Below are positions 12,068 through 21,725 of a DNA stretch of 64,000 nt, in pieces. Each line of letters opens with the position of its first letter. The first letter of the stretch is position 1. Location: assembly GCA_022453515.1 (NCBI GenBank), contig JAJNNY010000055.1:124001-188000 (forward strand). The letters are read 5' to 3'. The translations under genes were made by a program, and so were the position numbers. This DNA is from Astrocystis sublimbata (lineage: Eukaryota; Ascomycota; Sordariomycetes; Xylariales; Xylariaceae). The notes under the pieces are model-generated. The model ran no database searches and was not told the DNA's origin. It worked only from the letters and a program-made list of their open reading frames with translations.

Positions 12068-12290
12068 TTTGTTGGATTTGCGGGTGATGCGGAAGAATTG
12101 AATGTAATGTGTTTAGATGCTTGCTGGGGTTGGTGCTAGGGTCTCTGGAATACAAGTCCTGAGAATCCCGGCTGCGGAATGACGTTATTAAATATTGACA
12201 ATGTGCTGTGGTTATAGCAAAGAAACGTGCTCGGCTATTGAAGGGTCAGTGTTGTTCAATGGACCGTAATAGTAAGATAAAGAGTTTGTT

Positions 12291-12711
12291 CCAAACAGAA
12301 TCTTGGATGAATAGGACGTCGCAAAGTGCTGCAGTTACGTTGTGGCACAAAGGAGCCGGCATTACGGCACCCAAGAGGAGCTATCTTAGTATGATGAGGT
12401 AGGTGGCTCACGGTAGAAGTCATGACCTCCCATCTTGGTAGCTTGACTTACTATAGGAGCGAGGAGTAATTAATATCTTCAAGAACCTTACGATACCCAG
12501 GCAGATAGCCATATCGTTGTCCGCTTGCGGCATGCTCTCACACATAACACCACCATCTCCCACCAAGCAAGCAAACATCACCGAATTTTCAAATTTCTGC
12601 CGGGCGGGCTGGGCTGGGCTGGGCCAGCTCTCTGCCCCAGACATCGTTATAACGTCGACCAGTAGCTCCATTGCCATACGTCAGACTCATTTGGAATGAG
12701 AGGTGGTGCAG
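12291..12711. other. Short intergenic stretch upstream of tRNA
   Basis: No supported gene. It contains a GGGCT repeat run near 12606-12620 on the way to the tRNA-like gene. Confidence 0.35.
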
Positions 12712-12844
12712 GGTCTCATAGCTCAGTTGGTCAGAGCGTTCGCACCACTATCTATCCGTGAATGGGCTTGCCTTACAAGCAAGCAAACATTCCGTGATAC
12801 GTTGGTCTATGCGAAGGTCGAGAGTTCAAGCCTCTCTGGGACCA
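12712..12844 (+). tRNA. Intron-containing tRNA gene (isotype uncertain; Val-CAC by position)
   Basis: The 5' part gives acceptor GGTCTCA, D-arm GCTC-AGTTGGTCA-GAGC and anticodon stem TTCGC. The 3' part gives GCGAA, T-arm GAGAG-TTCAAGC-CTCTC and acceptor TGGGACC plus discriminator A. All stems pair. An intron of roughly 60 nt separates the anticodon-stem halves, and CCA/TGG next to the stem could extend into the bulge-helix-bulge fold that tRNA endonuclease reads. A T-rich run with TTTT just downstream fits Pol III termination. Counting puts CAC at 34-36 (Val), but position 33 would be C, not the invariant U. Isotype is therefore unsure and a pseudo-tRNA is possible. Confidence 0.7.
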
Positions 12845-13468
12845 ACCTGTTTCTTTTGTCTTTTGTGATAAAACCTCTAACTATCTACAAGAATAACTGT
12901 GTGCAAGGAAAGGGCAAGCGTCTCGCGCCAGACGTCTTGATAAGGATGAAAACATTATATAAAACCTCTTATCTGCCTGCACGTTCTTTATTTTGCCTTG
13001 GTGAGTGAGTACGTACCTAGCCAGGGCTAGCTTGCCGATATAGACGGATAAGGATGTCATGTCACTTGTAAAAGATCACATTGCATAATAGGATTCGATA
13101 GAGATGAGAGAGATATCTATCTACCTAGACAATTAAATCTTGAATTAACTTGCATACAGATTGATTTTTTCTTTTTTTGAGACTTCCTTTTCGAAAAAAA
13201 TGACACCAAATCCAGACTATGTATGTATGTATATGGCATGTATGCGTATTGTGTGTATGAAACACGGCTTGGTGTCCTTGCGAGACAACCTCACACTATA
13301 GATGACAGACATCGTGTATCAAAAGGAAAAGAAACGACACCAAATCACTTTTTCACAAATCAAAACTCTCTTTCATCAGCAGCAGTAGGTGCAGTTGCGC
13401 AAGATGTCCACAGTCCGTCCCATAAGATGAGCGGGCAGATTGACTCAGGCAAGGCTAGCACAGCACTC
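12845..13468. other. Intergenic: tRNA 3' flank and calpain-like 3' UTR
   Basis: Nothing coding is supported. The sequence is A+T-rich around 13070-13260 with a short TATG repeat. Confidence 0.4.
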
Positions 13469-15169
13469 TTACTTAGCAATACCCATGCAGGCGAAGTACT
13501 CCTTGAAGGCATTGACCTCAACCGCAAACACGCCCTCGCGGTCCAGCAGCGACGCCGGGCGCCAGTACTCGGACTCGACGCGCGTCAGGATGCCCGGGTA
13601 GCTGGTGAGGCCGGTGGGCTCGGTGACGCCCCAGGGGTTGCGCACGATGATGTACTGCTTCTCGCCCTGGCCGACCGAGGACCAGCCGAGCACCGAGTAG
13701 GCGTGGTTGGCGACGAGGTTGCAGCCGCGGTAGGCGCCGCCGTTGTACGTCGCGTGCGTCCACGCCACCATGGGGCAGATGGTGCGGTGGTTGACGCTGC
13801 AGCTGCGGATCAGCCCGATCAGGTCCTTGGCCCCGTGCTTGTCGGTGAAGAAGTACTGCGGCTCGCGCCCGTTGATCTGCGCCATCGCTTTCACCGGGTC
13901 GCCGTGGTGCAGCTGCGTGATGTCGACGCGCTGCACCTGGTGGTCGCCGCTGAGCACCACCGCCTTGCCGCTGCTGCGCTCGGCGTTGTTGTTCTTGTTG
14001 TCGCCCTCGCTGATCCACTTGGCGAAGGCCTTTTCGTACAGCGCCGGCCACATCGCCGTGCCGTCGCTGGCGTGGCAGTACACGAAGTCCTCGCTGGAGT
14101 TGTTCATCGGCACGTGGTAGTCGACCTCGACCGTCTGGGTCTTGTTGTTCATGCGGCCGCCCTTGTCGTGGAACTTGACGGCGAAGCGGCGGCGGCCCTC
14201 TTCGGAGTTGTGGTGTTCGTAGGGCATCGGCATGCTCGTCGCGCGGTTGATGATCACCGGGTCCGCCCAGTAGACGGAGAACAGCGCGGCGACGAACCAG
14301 CTGTTGGCCGTGGCGCCCTGCACCGGGTCGTCGAACTTGCGGCGCATGTACTGCGACTCGTGGGTGAGCTGGAACTCGCGGTTGCCGTCGTAGTCGAGCA
14401 GGGAGTTGAAGTCGTTGATCTTGTCACGGCGCATGTGGTGGCGCATGCGAGCCATGACGATCTCGCGGGCGTCGCGCCACGAGCTGTTGGGGGGCGTGAA
14501 ACGGCTCTCCTGCTTTTCGCGTCGGAAGGGCAGGCAGAAGTCGTTGATCGTCTGAGTGACCTCTCGGTTGCACACGGTTCGAGCAACGTCCTGAGCGTGC
14601 AGGACGATGTGCAGCTTGTTGTTGACAATGTTAGCTCGCTTGATGCGGACGTTGCCCAAGTCCTGCAGGCCAATGTCCTCGAGGTCGTTCAGCTTGTCGA
14701 GGCGGCTGAGATCCGGAGTGACGAGATCCTTCTCCTTGAGGATCTTCATATCTTTCTCCTCGAGCTCCTCTGCCTCACGTTCGTCCTTGTTCAACTTGAG
14801 GCCGGCGTAGAGGACCGACTTGTGCTTCATGTCGAAGAGCTCTTCATAATCGGTCTGAAGAGTGTCCTGGACAATGCGAACTGCGGTTATGGATCGGCGA
14901 TCGATCTTGTGGCCGATCATGTTCTCGGCGAGAGAAAAAGGGTTGATGCAACCAACAGCCAGATCCTTGGGCTGGGGGTCCGACTCGGGTTCATCGTTCT
15001 TCCCTGAGCGGTTTCGCATGTCGCTCAGATCAACATAGCCCTCGGGGGCTGGCCGAGACGGCAAAGTAGTCTGTTCCAACTTTCTTCCCGTAAGCGCCTC
15101 GAAGAGGACGTAAGGATCAATAGACCCTCGGGGTCCGTTGGTAGGAGTCTGAGAACGAGATGCAACCAT
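13469..15169 (-). CDS. Calpain-like protein, catalytic Cys replaced by Ser
   Basis: One uninterrupted frame of 566 aa starts at ATG 15169. The N-terminal 230 residues have a SIDPYVLFEALTGRKLE segment, a related INPFSLAENMIGHKID segment and a charged, probably coiled region (residues 125-160). The calpain (C2) core follows: QGATANSWFVAALFSV where active calpains have a Cys at the Ser290 position, MWPALYEKAFAKWI near residue 373, NHAYSVLGW with the His at 489 and IVRNPWG with the Asn at 511. His and Asn of the triad are kept while the nucleophile is Ser (codon agc at 14302-14300). Either it is a pseudoprotease with a binding or scaffold role, or a family in which Ser is normal. It differs from PalB/Rim13, whose MIT domain and C-terminal domains I do not see. 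Cytosolic by lack of a signal. Confidence 0.85.
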   Translation of the reverse strand: MVASRSQTPTNGPRGSIDPYVLFEALTGRKLEQTTLPSRPAPEGYVDLSDMRNRSGKNDEPESDPQPKDLAVGCINPFSLAENMIGHKIDRRSITAVRIVQDTLQTDYEELFDMKHKSVLYAGLKLNKDEREAEELEEKDMKILKEKDLVTPDLSRLDKLNDLEDIGLQDLGNVRIKRANIVNNKLHIVLHAQDVARTVCNREVTQTINDFCLPFRREKQESRFTPPNSSWRDAREIVMARMRHHMRRDKINDFNSLLDYDGNREFQLTHESQYMRRKFDDPVQGATANSWFVAALFSVYWADPVIINRATSMPMPYEHHNSEEGRRRFAVKFHDKGGRMNNKTQTVEVDYHVPMNNSSEDFVYCHASDGTAMWPALYEKAFAKWISEGDNKNNNAERSSGKAVVLSGDHQVQRVDITQLHHGDPVKAMAQINGREPQYFFTDKHGAKDLIGLIRSCSVNHRTICPMVAWTHATYNGGAYRGCNLVANHAYSVLGWSSVGQGEKQYIIVRNPWGVTEPTGLTSYPGILTRVESEYWRPASLLDREGVFAVEVNAFKEYFACMGIAK

Positions 15170-16381
15170 TTTGACGGTGAATATATGAGATAGTCAAGTG
15201 GACTAAGATGATGATTCTGGCTGTTGCGAATAGGAGCTGAATAGACCAAGAGATGGGATGCCTTGTAGACCGAGATGAGAAGTTTAGCAATCGGGTACGG
15301 ATGGAGGCTCTTTATGTGCGTCCATCACCCTCCCTCGGCCTCGATGAGAGGCCCGAGGAAGACACCCTCAGTAATCGGAGCGATGCATTCCATATTCTTG
15401 ACATCACAAATCCACTTGCAGATGTCCTGACTGAGCCAATACATCTCGATACACATGCGACCCCGCAGCTGCACCTCCTCTTCGCTCGACTTCATGTCAT
15501 GTCGAAAACAAGTATTTTCTTCCATAAGCACCAAAACGTTGCGTTGTCGACAGGTCCGAATGCCCGATCAAAGTTTGCAATACCGTAAAAACCAAAAGCA
15601 CGACAGTGGAGCTGATGGATGGGGTTAAGCTGGTCGTATTCTGACCATGGCTAGAACGTGACCTCATATTAACACCACAATGCACCGTGAATCGGCATTT
15701 GACTGCTGTTCCGAACAACTTCTAAATGCTCTAAATTGACTGCTAGGAATGCAAATTTAGTTCTGGGTAATAGAGGCAATTGGTTGAGTGATGTGATCGA
15801 CTTACTACACGAATCATCAATCTGTTTCATCTGACTGAAGCTATGAGTGAGCCCGGATCTTGCTTAGGGGTCGGGCGGCTGTAGGTAGGGACCGCCCCGT
15901 CACATTAGATCTAAGCTGTTCAGGGGTTACATGGGAACAATTCATGTTTCTATCATTTCGGCCCGCTCGAAGTTTATTCGACTATCCAACAAGGTTCTCA
16001 TTTCCCCAGGATCTGCAAGATTCCGCTTCAGGAGAACCTTACGCCTTGCATCAATATGCTCGAAGAAAGCTAAAACGATGTCAGTGTGCATAAGTAGTAG
16101 AAGCTGAGAGATGAGAAGCCTTCTGTTGAAACATAGGCTGGTGTGTATCATGTTATAGATATCCATGACGGCAAACACGAAGCGAATTTAGAACCTATAC
16201 GAGGATTATTAGGAGGCGAATTTATAGAATTAACAACCTACGTAAGAAGAAAGGAGCGTTAAGGGCTTCGCATTTCAACAATAATATCTGAGTAGCTGTT
16301 GTATTACACCGGAGGCAGTTGGACTATTTCAACAAGGTCAGACAGAAGATAACATATGACTCGACAAAAAAGATATGTTGT
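15170..16381. other. Intergenic: calpain-like promoter and gene-free stretch
   Basis: No frame on either strand carries recognisable coding features. The first few hundred bases are the promoter of the calpain-like gene. Confidence 0.4.
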
Positions 16382-16495
16382 TGAGAGCTGCAGGATTCGG
16401 ACCTGCGCGGTTTCCCATCGCGGGATTTATGGTAAACCAGACTTGAAGCCCGGTATAACCTAAACACGACGCCTTAACCACTCGGCCAAACTCCC
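16382..16495 (-). tRNA. tRNA-Leu(UAG) with intron
   Basis: On the minus strand the acceptor GGGAGTT pairs with AGCTCTC (two G-U pairs), followed by discriminator A. The D-arm is GGCCGAGTGGTTAAGGC, typical of type II tRNAs. The anticodon stem is TCGTG with CGCGA, and the loop TTTAGG puts UAG at 34-36, a Leu anticodon. An intron of about 35 nt follows position 37. A long variable arm (TGGGAAACCGC) and T-arm GCAGG-TCCGAAT-CCTGC complete a class II tRNA, as expected for Leu. Confidence 0.88.
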
Positions 16496-16523
16496 AGAAA
16501 CAATGCAATGAATGGTATGAATA

Positions 16524-16540
16524 GGAGGATTCAAACCTCC
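16524..16540 (-). other. Isolated T-arm-like hairpin between two tRNA genes
   Basis: The minus strand reads GGAGG-TTTGAAT-CCTCC, a perfect 5-bp stem with a T-loop-like 7-nt loop, in the 50-nt gap between tRNA-Leu and tRNA-Ala. No D-arm or anticodon arm goes with it. It looks like the 3' remnant of a lost tRNA, or chance. Confidence 0.35.
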
Positions 16541-16545
16541 ATCAC

Positions 16546-16617
16546 TGGACTCGCGGGGAATCGAACCCCGGACCACTCCCATGCTAAGGGAGTATTATAC
16601 CACTAAACCACAAGCCC
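16546..16617 (-). tRNA. tRNA-Ala(AGC)
   Basis: A 72-nt intronless cloverleaf. The acceptor GGGCTTG pairs with CGAGTCC and includes the G3-U70 wobble that is the Ala identity element. The anticodon stem-loop is CTCCC-TTAGCAT-GGGAG with AGC at 34-36. The T-arm is CCGGGG-TTCGATT-CCCCG. Discriminator A. It is on the same strand as the tRNA-Leu gene 50 bp away. Confidence 0.93.
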
Positions 16618-17268
16618 ATTAAATGGGAAGTGATGAGCTTCCTTGGCAAACCGGCTGCTTGCAGCAGTTTTTGATCGGCCTTTTTCGTTGGGCTAGTATA
16701 GTGGTTGCGAATAGTGTCAAAGCGGGCCAGTGGGTAAAGTTGTGCTGGGTTAGATCAGTGGAGGTGATGAGGGCGCTAAGGCGCCAGACACGTGGTAACG
16801 TCCACATCCGTAAACTGTACTGACGTCGGTGGTTGTTAGTGAACACAGCTGTACTACAAGATAGCATGGCAGGAGACCCGACGAGTAAAGGTGACAAAAA
16901 CAACCGCTTTGGATGGGTAGACTTGGTGGGTCTATACAGGAGTTCAAGTTGCTTGCATATCTGATCATTCCCATTTGACACACAACTTGCATGAAACTTT
17001 AAATCTGCATTAGCGGCTGGGAAGGTTAGCACCAGCGCTGGTAGCATTGTAGCGAAACGGTGTACAGGTAGCAACAAGCTTGCTGGTCTTTGGCTGGGAT
17101 AGAATCAAGCAGATATTCTTCCACACGAGGGATGGTTCATCGCCCGGAAACAAGATGGAACATGGATCATTGAAAGACATGCGCGATGTGGTCAGCGACA
17201 ATTGCAAGGATATATTAGCAAATGAGGCGCATTCCACGCGTTTCTTGGTCGTACTTCGCTGCATGTGT
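16618..17268. other. Intergenic between tRNA-Ala and F-box gene 3' end
   Basis: Overlapping open frames occur on both strands but none has conserved motifs. Some of it is the F-box 3' UTR. Confidence 0.35.
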
Positions 17269-17999
17269 TCAAGTTGCACAAACCAGGTTCTTCTGCTGTC
17301 TCCTGAAATGATTCCATGCGTCTCGACTGGAATGTCGCAAGACAAGCTCGCGTCCCTCCTCTCGAAAGCGAGCGAAACATCTAGTGAGATATTCAACGTT
17401 GCTCGGGCGAGTAACTACGTAAGAAAGACAGAATGTTACTTGGCGCATCGCTACAATGTATAGAATAAGCTCGTCGTGGGAAGTGTGATGGGCGGTATTT
17501 ACATACGTATCAGCTGGCCCTCGGGCAGGCGATAGGGAGATTGGTTCTTCACCTCTTCGCGGTCCATCATGACCAGATGGGTGGATATGGAGACACTGGC
17601 TTGGAAGGTGGAGGGACACTCTCGCGAGCCACAGTTATTCCGGCCGGTTCTCATGTCCAAAACGTAGGTGAATTGGTCGCGAGACTTGCAGCGTTTGCAG
17701 ACGGGGTGGGAGATGGCATAAGCGAGGCGGTGGTAGTTGACGTCTCTCAAGGGGATACGGGTAGTGGAATAGACGCGCCTGATCTGGCCCAGGACCCTCT
17801 GAGACAATTCCTTGAACAGACAATAGCGGAGCAGCTGGTAGTCTTGGTCAGACCACAGGAGGAACTGTGCTTGGCGGTTGACCTGGGAAAACCTGGCGGC
17901 GCTGGGAACATCGAGGTATCCGATGATGATCAAAACAAGCTCCAAGGGCAGGTTCGAGAGTCTGCCTAGGTCGGTCAGCTCGACCGGGGCAAGTGGCAT
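17269..17999 (-). CDS. F-box protein with Cys-pair motif (small)
   Basis: Exons 17507-17999 and 17269-17414 (minus) give 212 aa. The longer frame upstream begins at GTG, so I start at ATG 17999 (MPLAPVELTDLG). Residues 14-50 form the F-box: LSNLPLELVLIIIGYLDVPS, then ARFSQVNRQAQFLLW. Cysteines at 101/104 (CKRC) and 123/128 (CGSREC) resemble a small metal-binding site seen in many Pezizomycotina F-box proteins. The intron has donor gtatgt and acceptor cttacgtag, is phase 1, and joins GQLI to LTRPSNVEYLTRCF. A basic helical tail (FARFREEGRELVLRHSSRD) follows. Family role: substrate adaptor of an SCF ubiquitin ligase via Skp1; the substrate is unknown. The 3' end (ending NLVCAT) is less certain because a further intron is possible. 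Confidence 0.7.
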
Positions 18000-19601
18000 C
18001 TCGAGGTGTTCTCGGCGCGGAACACGGAAGACCACAACACTGGCGAACGTGTCTATTGTGAGGAATAGAGAGAGTCGCCGGTATCTGGGTGGTGGAGGTA
18101 GGGCATCGTCATGGGCGGGGAGAGATGAGGCAGAGTGGCTGGGCGCAATCTCCGCGACAGAGGATCGGGGGTGGTGGTAGTGGCAGTAGTGGTAGCGTTG
18201 CTGTGGTTATGGTTGTGGTTGTGGTTGTTGGTGTTGTTGTTGGTCTGTGGGCGAAAGATGAAAATGGTGTAATAGAATTTCGAGAGCATTGGAGGGGGGG
18301 CAGGAAGACCAAGAGGAGTAAGCGGAGGACAAGTAGACGGAGGTGGAAGAGGAGGGGAAAGATGACGAAATGGGAGGCAAGGAGCAAGACGTGTTTGAAT
18401 ATATGCCCGTGCTTCAAAGCCTCGCACTCCGGGATTGGGGGCGTCGGCAGCAGCAGCAGAGGGAGAGAAGAAAAAAAAAGAGAGGATTAGGTTAGCAGGC
18501 CGGCCAGACGGGATGGGAACAGCTCGGACGGTGATGGCCCATACTCCAGGGCAGGCACACAGGTCGCACTCGCAGGTAGGTGAGTCCACAGTCCACACCA
18601 CAAGGTAAGGCTTAAAAGGAAGGCAGGCGGCAGGGACGTCCCAAGCAAAATGGCCCAACTGAGCCTTAGCACTCCGAGCTTCCTGCCGTAACTAACACCA
18701 CACGTACACCCTACGTCACTGACACTTTTTTATTTCCGCACCTACGGTCTTTCTTGACCCAAGGACCTGACCTGTTCTTCTTATCTCCGCGTTTTGTATA
18801 CTCACCTATTCCCATTCTCCCACGCTCCCACCCCTTCCGACTTCAAGCCACCCCCAGGACCTACCCCAGTGGTAGTCGCGGGAGTGTGATTACTCTCCGC
18901 CAAGCCTTCGGCTCTGTGTGGGGCACGCAGCGTCACTGTTGGACCCTGATTAGGACCCTGATTTTTTGGGGATTGTGCTAGTAGTGCTTAGCCCCGAGTT
19001 GGCCGGCAACACCCATCACCCATCGCGGCGGCCTGTCCACCCACCTGACTACCACCACCACTTAATCTCGACAAAGCCCTCGACTTCTCTCCCCACATAT
19101 CCACATATCACACATACACCTATCACATATACATACAACAAGCACAGGCACAAAGGCTTACCCATCACACAAACGCAAAGCAGCGGTTATTATAGACTCC
19201 TATTCTTTTATTCAAGCTATGATACGGCGCCATTGCATGTAAGGGTTGGTTGGCGCATCGCTGACAGCAGGGAGCTTGCTTACCTAGGTCAAGTGCTAGC
19301 TAGGTACACATATGACGATGGCCGACGACGATCACTCGCACAACAGCACCCAAACTTGCTTGGGCCGTGGCTCGCTCCCACTGTAGTCTGTCACACATCT
19401 CCCCCAGATCCAGATCCAGAGACGCTCGACGCTGTGCCTGAATCTCAGCCAAAGTGTTCATCTACACAAATACATACTTACATATTATATACAATCTACC
19501 TAGGATATACGAAATGAACCAACCGGGACCTGCATCAACGATTCAACGCAGCCACACTCGCTTCAGTATTTGCATCGTTTACGAGTAAGTATTTGCATCG
19601 C
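18000..19601. other. Intergenic: F-box promoter and 3' region of the 681-aa gene
   Basis: Low-complexity GTGGTT/ACCACC and pyrimidine-rich tracts (about 18160-18240 and 18760-19140) produce long but biased frames on both strands. No gene is supported. Confidence 0.4.
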
Positions 19602-21725
19602 TCATCTTCTTTGCCTCCTAGCAGCTCTCTGTGGTCGCGCAGCCTTGATGGTATAAACCTCGTTTCCCCAATCATCCACCTCCGACGTCTTCTCGAAGTT
19701 GTACTTGCGCTTCCTCGAGTTGCGCCGAGCCGCATCCGCCGTGTTGGGCGCGTCCCCGTCAATCGAAAGCTGTGTATTCTGACTCCCATGATCCGCGATC
19801 ATGGAACCCACCGCTTCCACCCCCAGGTCGGCAAGGTCGCTCATTGGGAGGCCTCTACGCGCCGCATACGCCCTGTTGAGGTGCGATTCCGCCGCCGAGT
19901 GTCTCTGCCGTAGCAGATCAATGCGGTGCTGGAACTCCGCCATCACTTCATCGAGCCGCAAGAGCTCTCGCATGTGGGCATGCATCTGGTCGCCGACGCC
20001 TTGTCTATTGAGAAACGTGTTCTGCTGCTCCGCATGCCGTGTCAACGCCATGACTTGGTGTACTGTAGGTTCCATATGTCAGTATCAGCACTCAGATGAA
20101 GCAGAGAGAGGAAATATTGTGATAACGAACTGTTACTTACCCATCCAGAATAATCTTTCCGCAGCATACGCCGAAGGCACATTATTATGCGGCGCCTCCA
20201 ACACCTCATGGACAACGCGATCAGAGAATACCTGAGTATTATGGAGTGCCTCCTCCGCTTCGTCTAGCGTCTCCTTGATTGCGCGTCTGTCCTCCCACTT
20301 CGTTACGAGGTACCTGTGCATGGTCTCCGCCTCCGACGCCGAGTACGTATCCTGATCCCACCTGGGGAACGCCTCGGGATCTCGTGGCTCCTCACCTTCA
20401 CCCTCGCTGTCGGAGGACTCCAACGCCGGCGCCTCAATGGCTGGATTCACAACACCGGGACTGCCGCCAGCAGACCCTAGTGCCGCCGCCCTCGGCTCGC
20501 CTGCGACCTCGCCGCCATCTCCAGCAGCACCCGCAGCACCAGCACCCGGGGCCACAACACCAGGGCCAGCAGGGGGCCCGGGCGGGGGTGGCAACGGCTG
20601 TCCACCAAAGCCGAAGATCTCATACGCAAAGGGCTTCGTCCCGGTCCTCGGCCTTAGAGCCTCAGGCCTCACGTCTTCTGCTAGACCGTCGTTCAAATAA
20701 TCTATGGGAAACAGGCCGATGCGCGCCTTGTACATCAGCCTCTGCATGGCCTTCATGGCGGCGTGACCCAGGGCCTCAGCCCGCAGGGTATCGGGGCTAA
20801 ACCATGGCCGCAGGCCCGCGAAGGTCGTGTCCACGCTAAACGGCTGGTGCCGAAGCGTCATGGTGCCGATGCGCTCCAGCAGCTGCGCCACCGCGTCGTA
20901 GGCGATGAATCCCGACTGCCAGTCGGCCCCTGGCGCCGTCGACGGCGTCCATATTGGGAACTGCTCCGCCTCGCGGATGCCCTCCTTCGCGAACAGCTTC
21001 TCGATGCGGGCCTTGGTACCTTCCTGGTCCTTCAGCTTGACGTCGGCCGGCGACGAGTCGACCAGGCCCCAGTGCGTGATGGTGCTCTTCTTCCTGTCAT
21101 CCGGCTCGTCCTCAGGGATGTCCGCGCGGGGACCCCATCGCATCAGCATCGTCACGTAGTCTGGTTCGTCCCGGCGCGAGTTGATGTTGGCCACGACAAT
21201 CGAGTACTCCCTGCCGTTGGAGCGCAGCGGCGGAGACTGATAACTGTTCCCCCTGGGCACCAAAAAGGCCTCGTGGCGCCATATGTTGACGCGGACCCCG
21301 AGGGAATCCTCGTACTGTATTTGTCCCCGAGCGGACAAGTCGACATCGCACAAGTGCACGTCGATGACGCTCCGCACGCCCGACGGCAGCGACTTGTATA
21401 GCGCGTCGAGTAGCACGTGCATCGCCCGGCCGGTGAGTTCCGTCTCGCTGGTGCGCTGCAGCATGTTCATGGCGTAGACTTCTGTGTCAAACCCCTTCAC
21501 GTTCGAGAGGTACATCATAAGCGACATGCCGTCTTCGCCGTCGTATGGCCGGAAGGCATAGTGGCCTCCCATGTTGACTATCTTTGCGTCTTTTAACCAG
21601 ATGGGTTGTTCGTTGTCATGTTCGCTGCTATCTTCGTTGCTATCTTCGTTGCTACGTTCGTCGTCATCGTCGTCCCCCGGGATTCTGAAGCCCCGTGCTG
21701 CGCCTCTGTTGCGCCAGTTCGACAT
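19602..21725 (-). CDS. Uncharacterised 681-aa protein with acidic N-terminus and helical C-terminus
   Basis: Exons 20141-21725 and 19602-20062 (minus). The intron (donor gtaagt, acceptor ctacag, phase 1) joins RLFWM to VHQVMALTRHAEQQ, so the two frames are one gene. Residues 18-40 are an Asp/Glu/Ser/Asn run encoded by imperfect GAA/GAT repeats. Residues about 41-330 look folded: YAFRPYDGEDGMSLMMYLS, DVHLCDVDLSARGQIQYEDS and REYSIVVANINSRRDE are the most protein-like parts. A Pro/Gly/Ala-rich linker (about 395-440) and an acidic SSDSEGEGEE patch follow. The last 180 residues are largely helical and heptad-like (LLRLDEVMAEFQHRIDLLRQ), ending with a basic RKRKYNFEK and an Arg-rich tail that could be a nuclear localisation signal. 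I do not recognise the family. Confidence 0.72.

Larger units (their letters stand above)
10853..12290. repeat. Tandem duplication carrying three related small genes
   Basis: Three imperfect copies of a roughly 470-bp unit lie head to tail. Each has a small minus-strand frame that starts at a conserved context (CATTTTGTTG on the plus strand in two copies, CATCTTGTTA in the third) and similar upstream sequence. Examples are 'actaaggtggctgtatagaa' near 11328 and 'gctaaggtgactgtacagac' near 11801, and the shared 'agtacaaagaagtt' near 11413 and 11887. A third partial copy of the upstream part lies near 12203-12290. The coding frames shrink or break from copy to copy, so this is local duplication followed by decay. 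Confidence 0.7.

Noticed and set aside
13223..15007. 594-codon open frame on the plus strand
   Set aside because: It lies antisense to the calpain-like gene and exists only because that gene is GC-rich at third positions. Its translation is biased (Val/Ala/Leu/His/Arg) without motifs.
18053..18658. 201-codon minus-strand frame upstream of the F-box gene
   Set aside because: Low-complexity Thr/Asn/His and Pro/Leu runs from simple-sequence DNA; most likely F-box leader.
20763..21401. 212-codon plus-strand frame
   Set aside because: Antisense shadow of the 681-aa gene, whose splice junction supports the minus strand.
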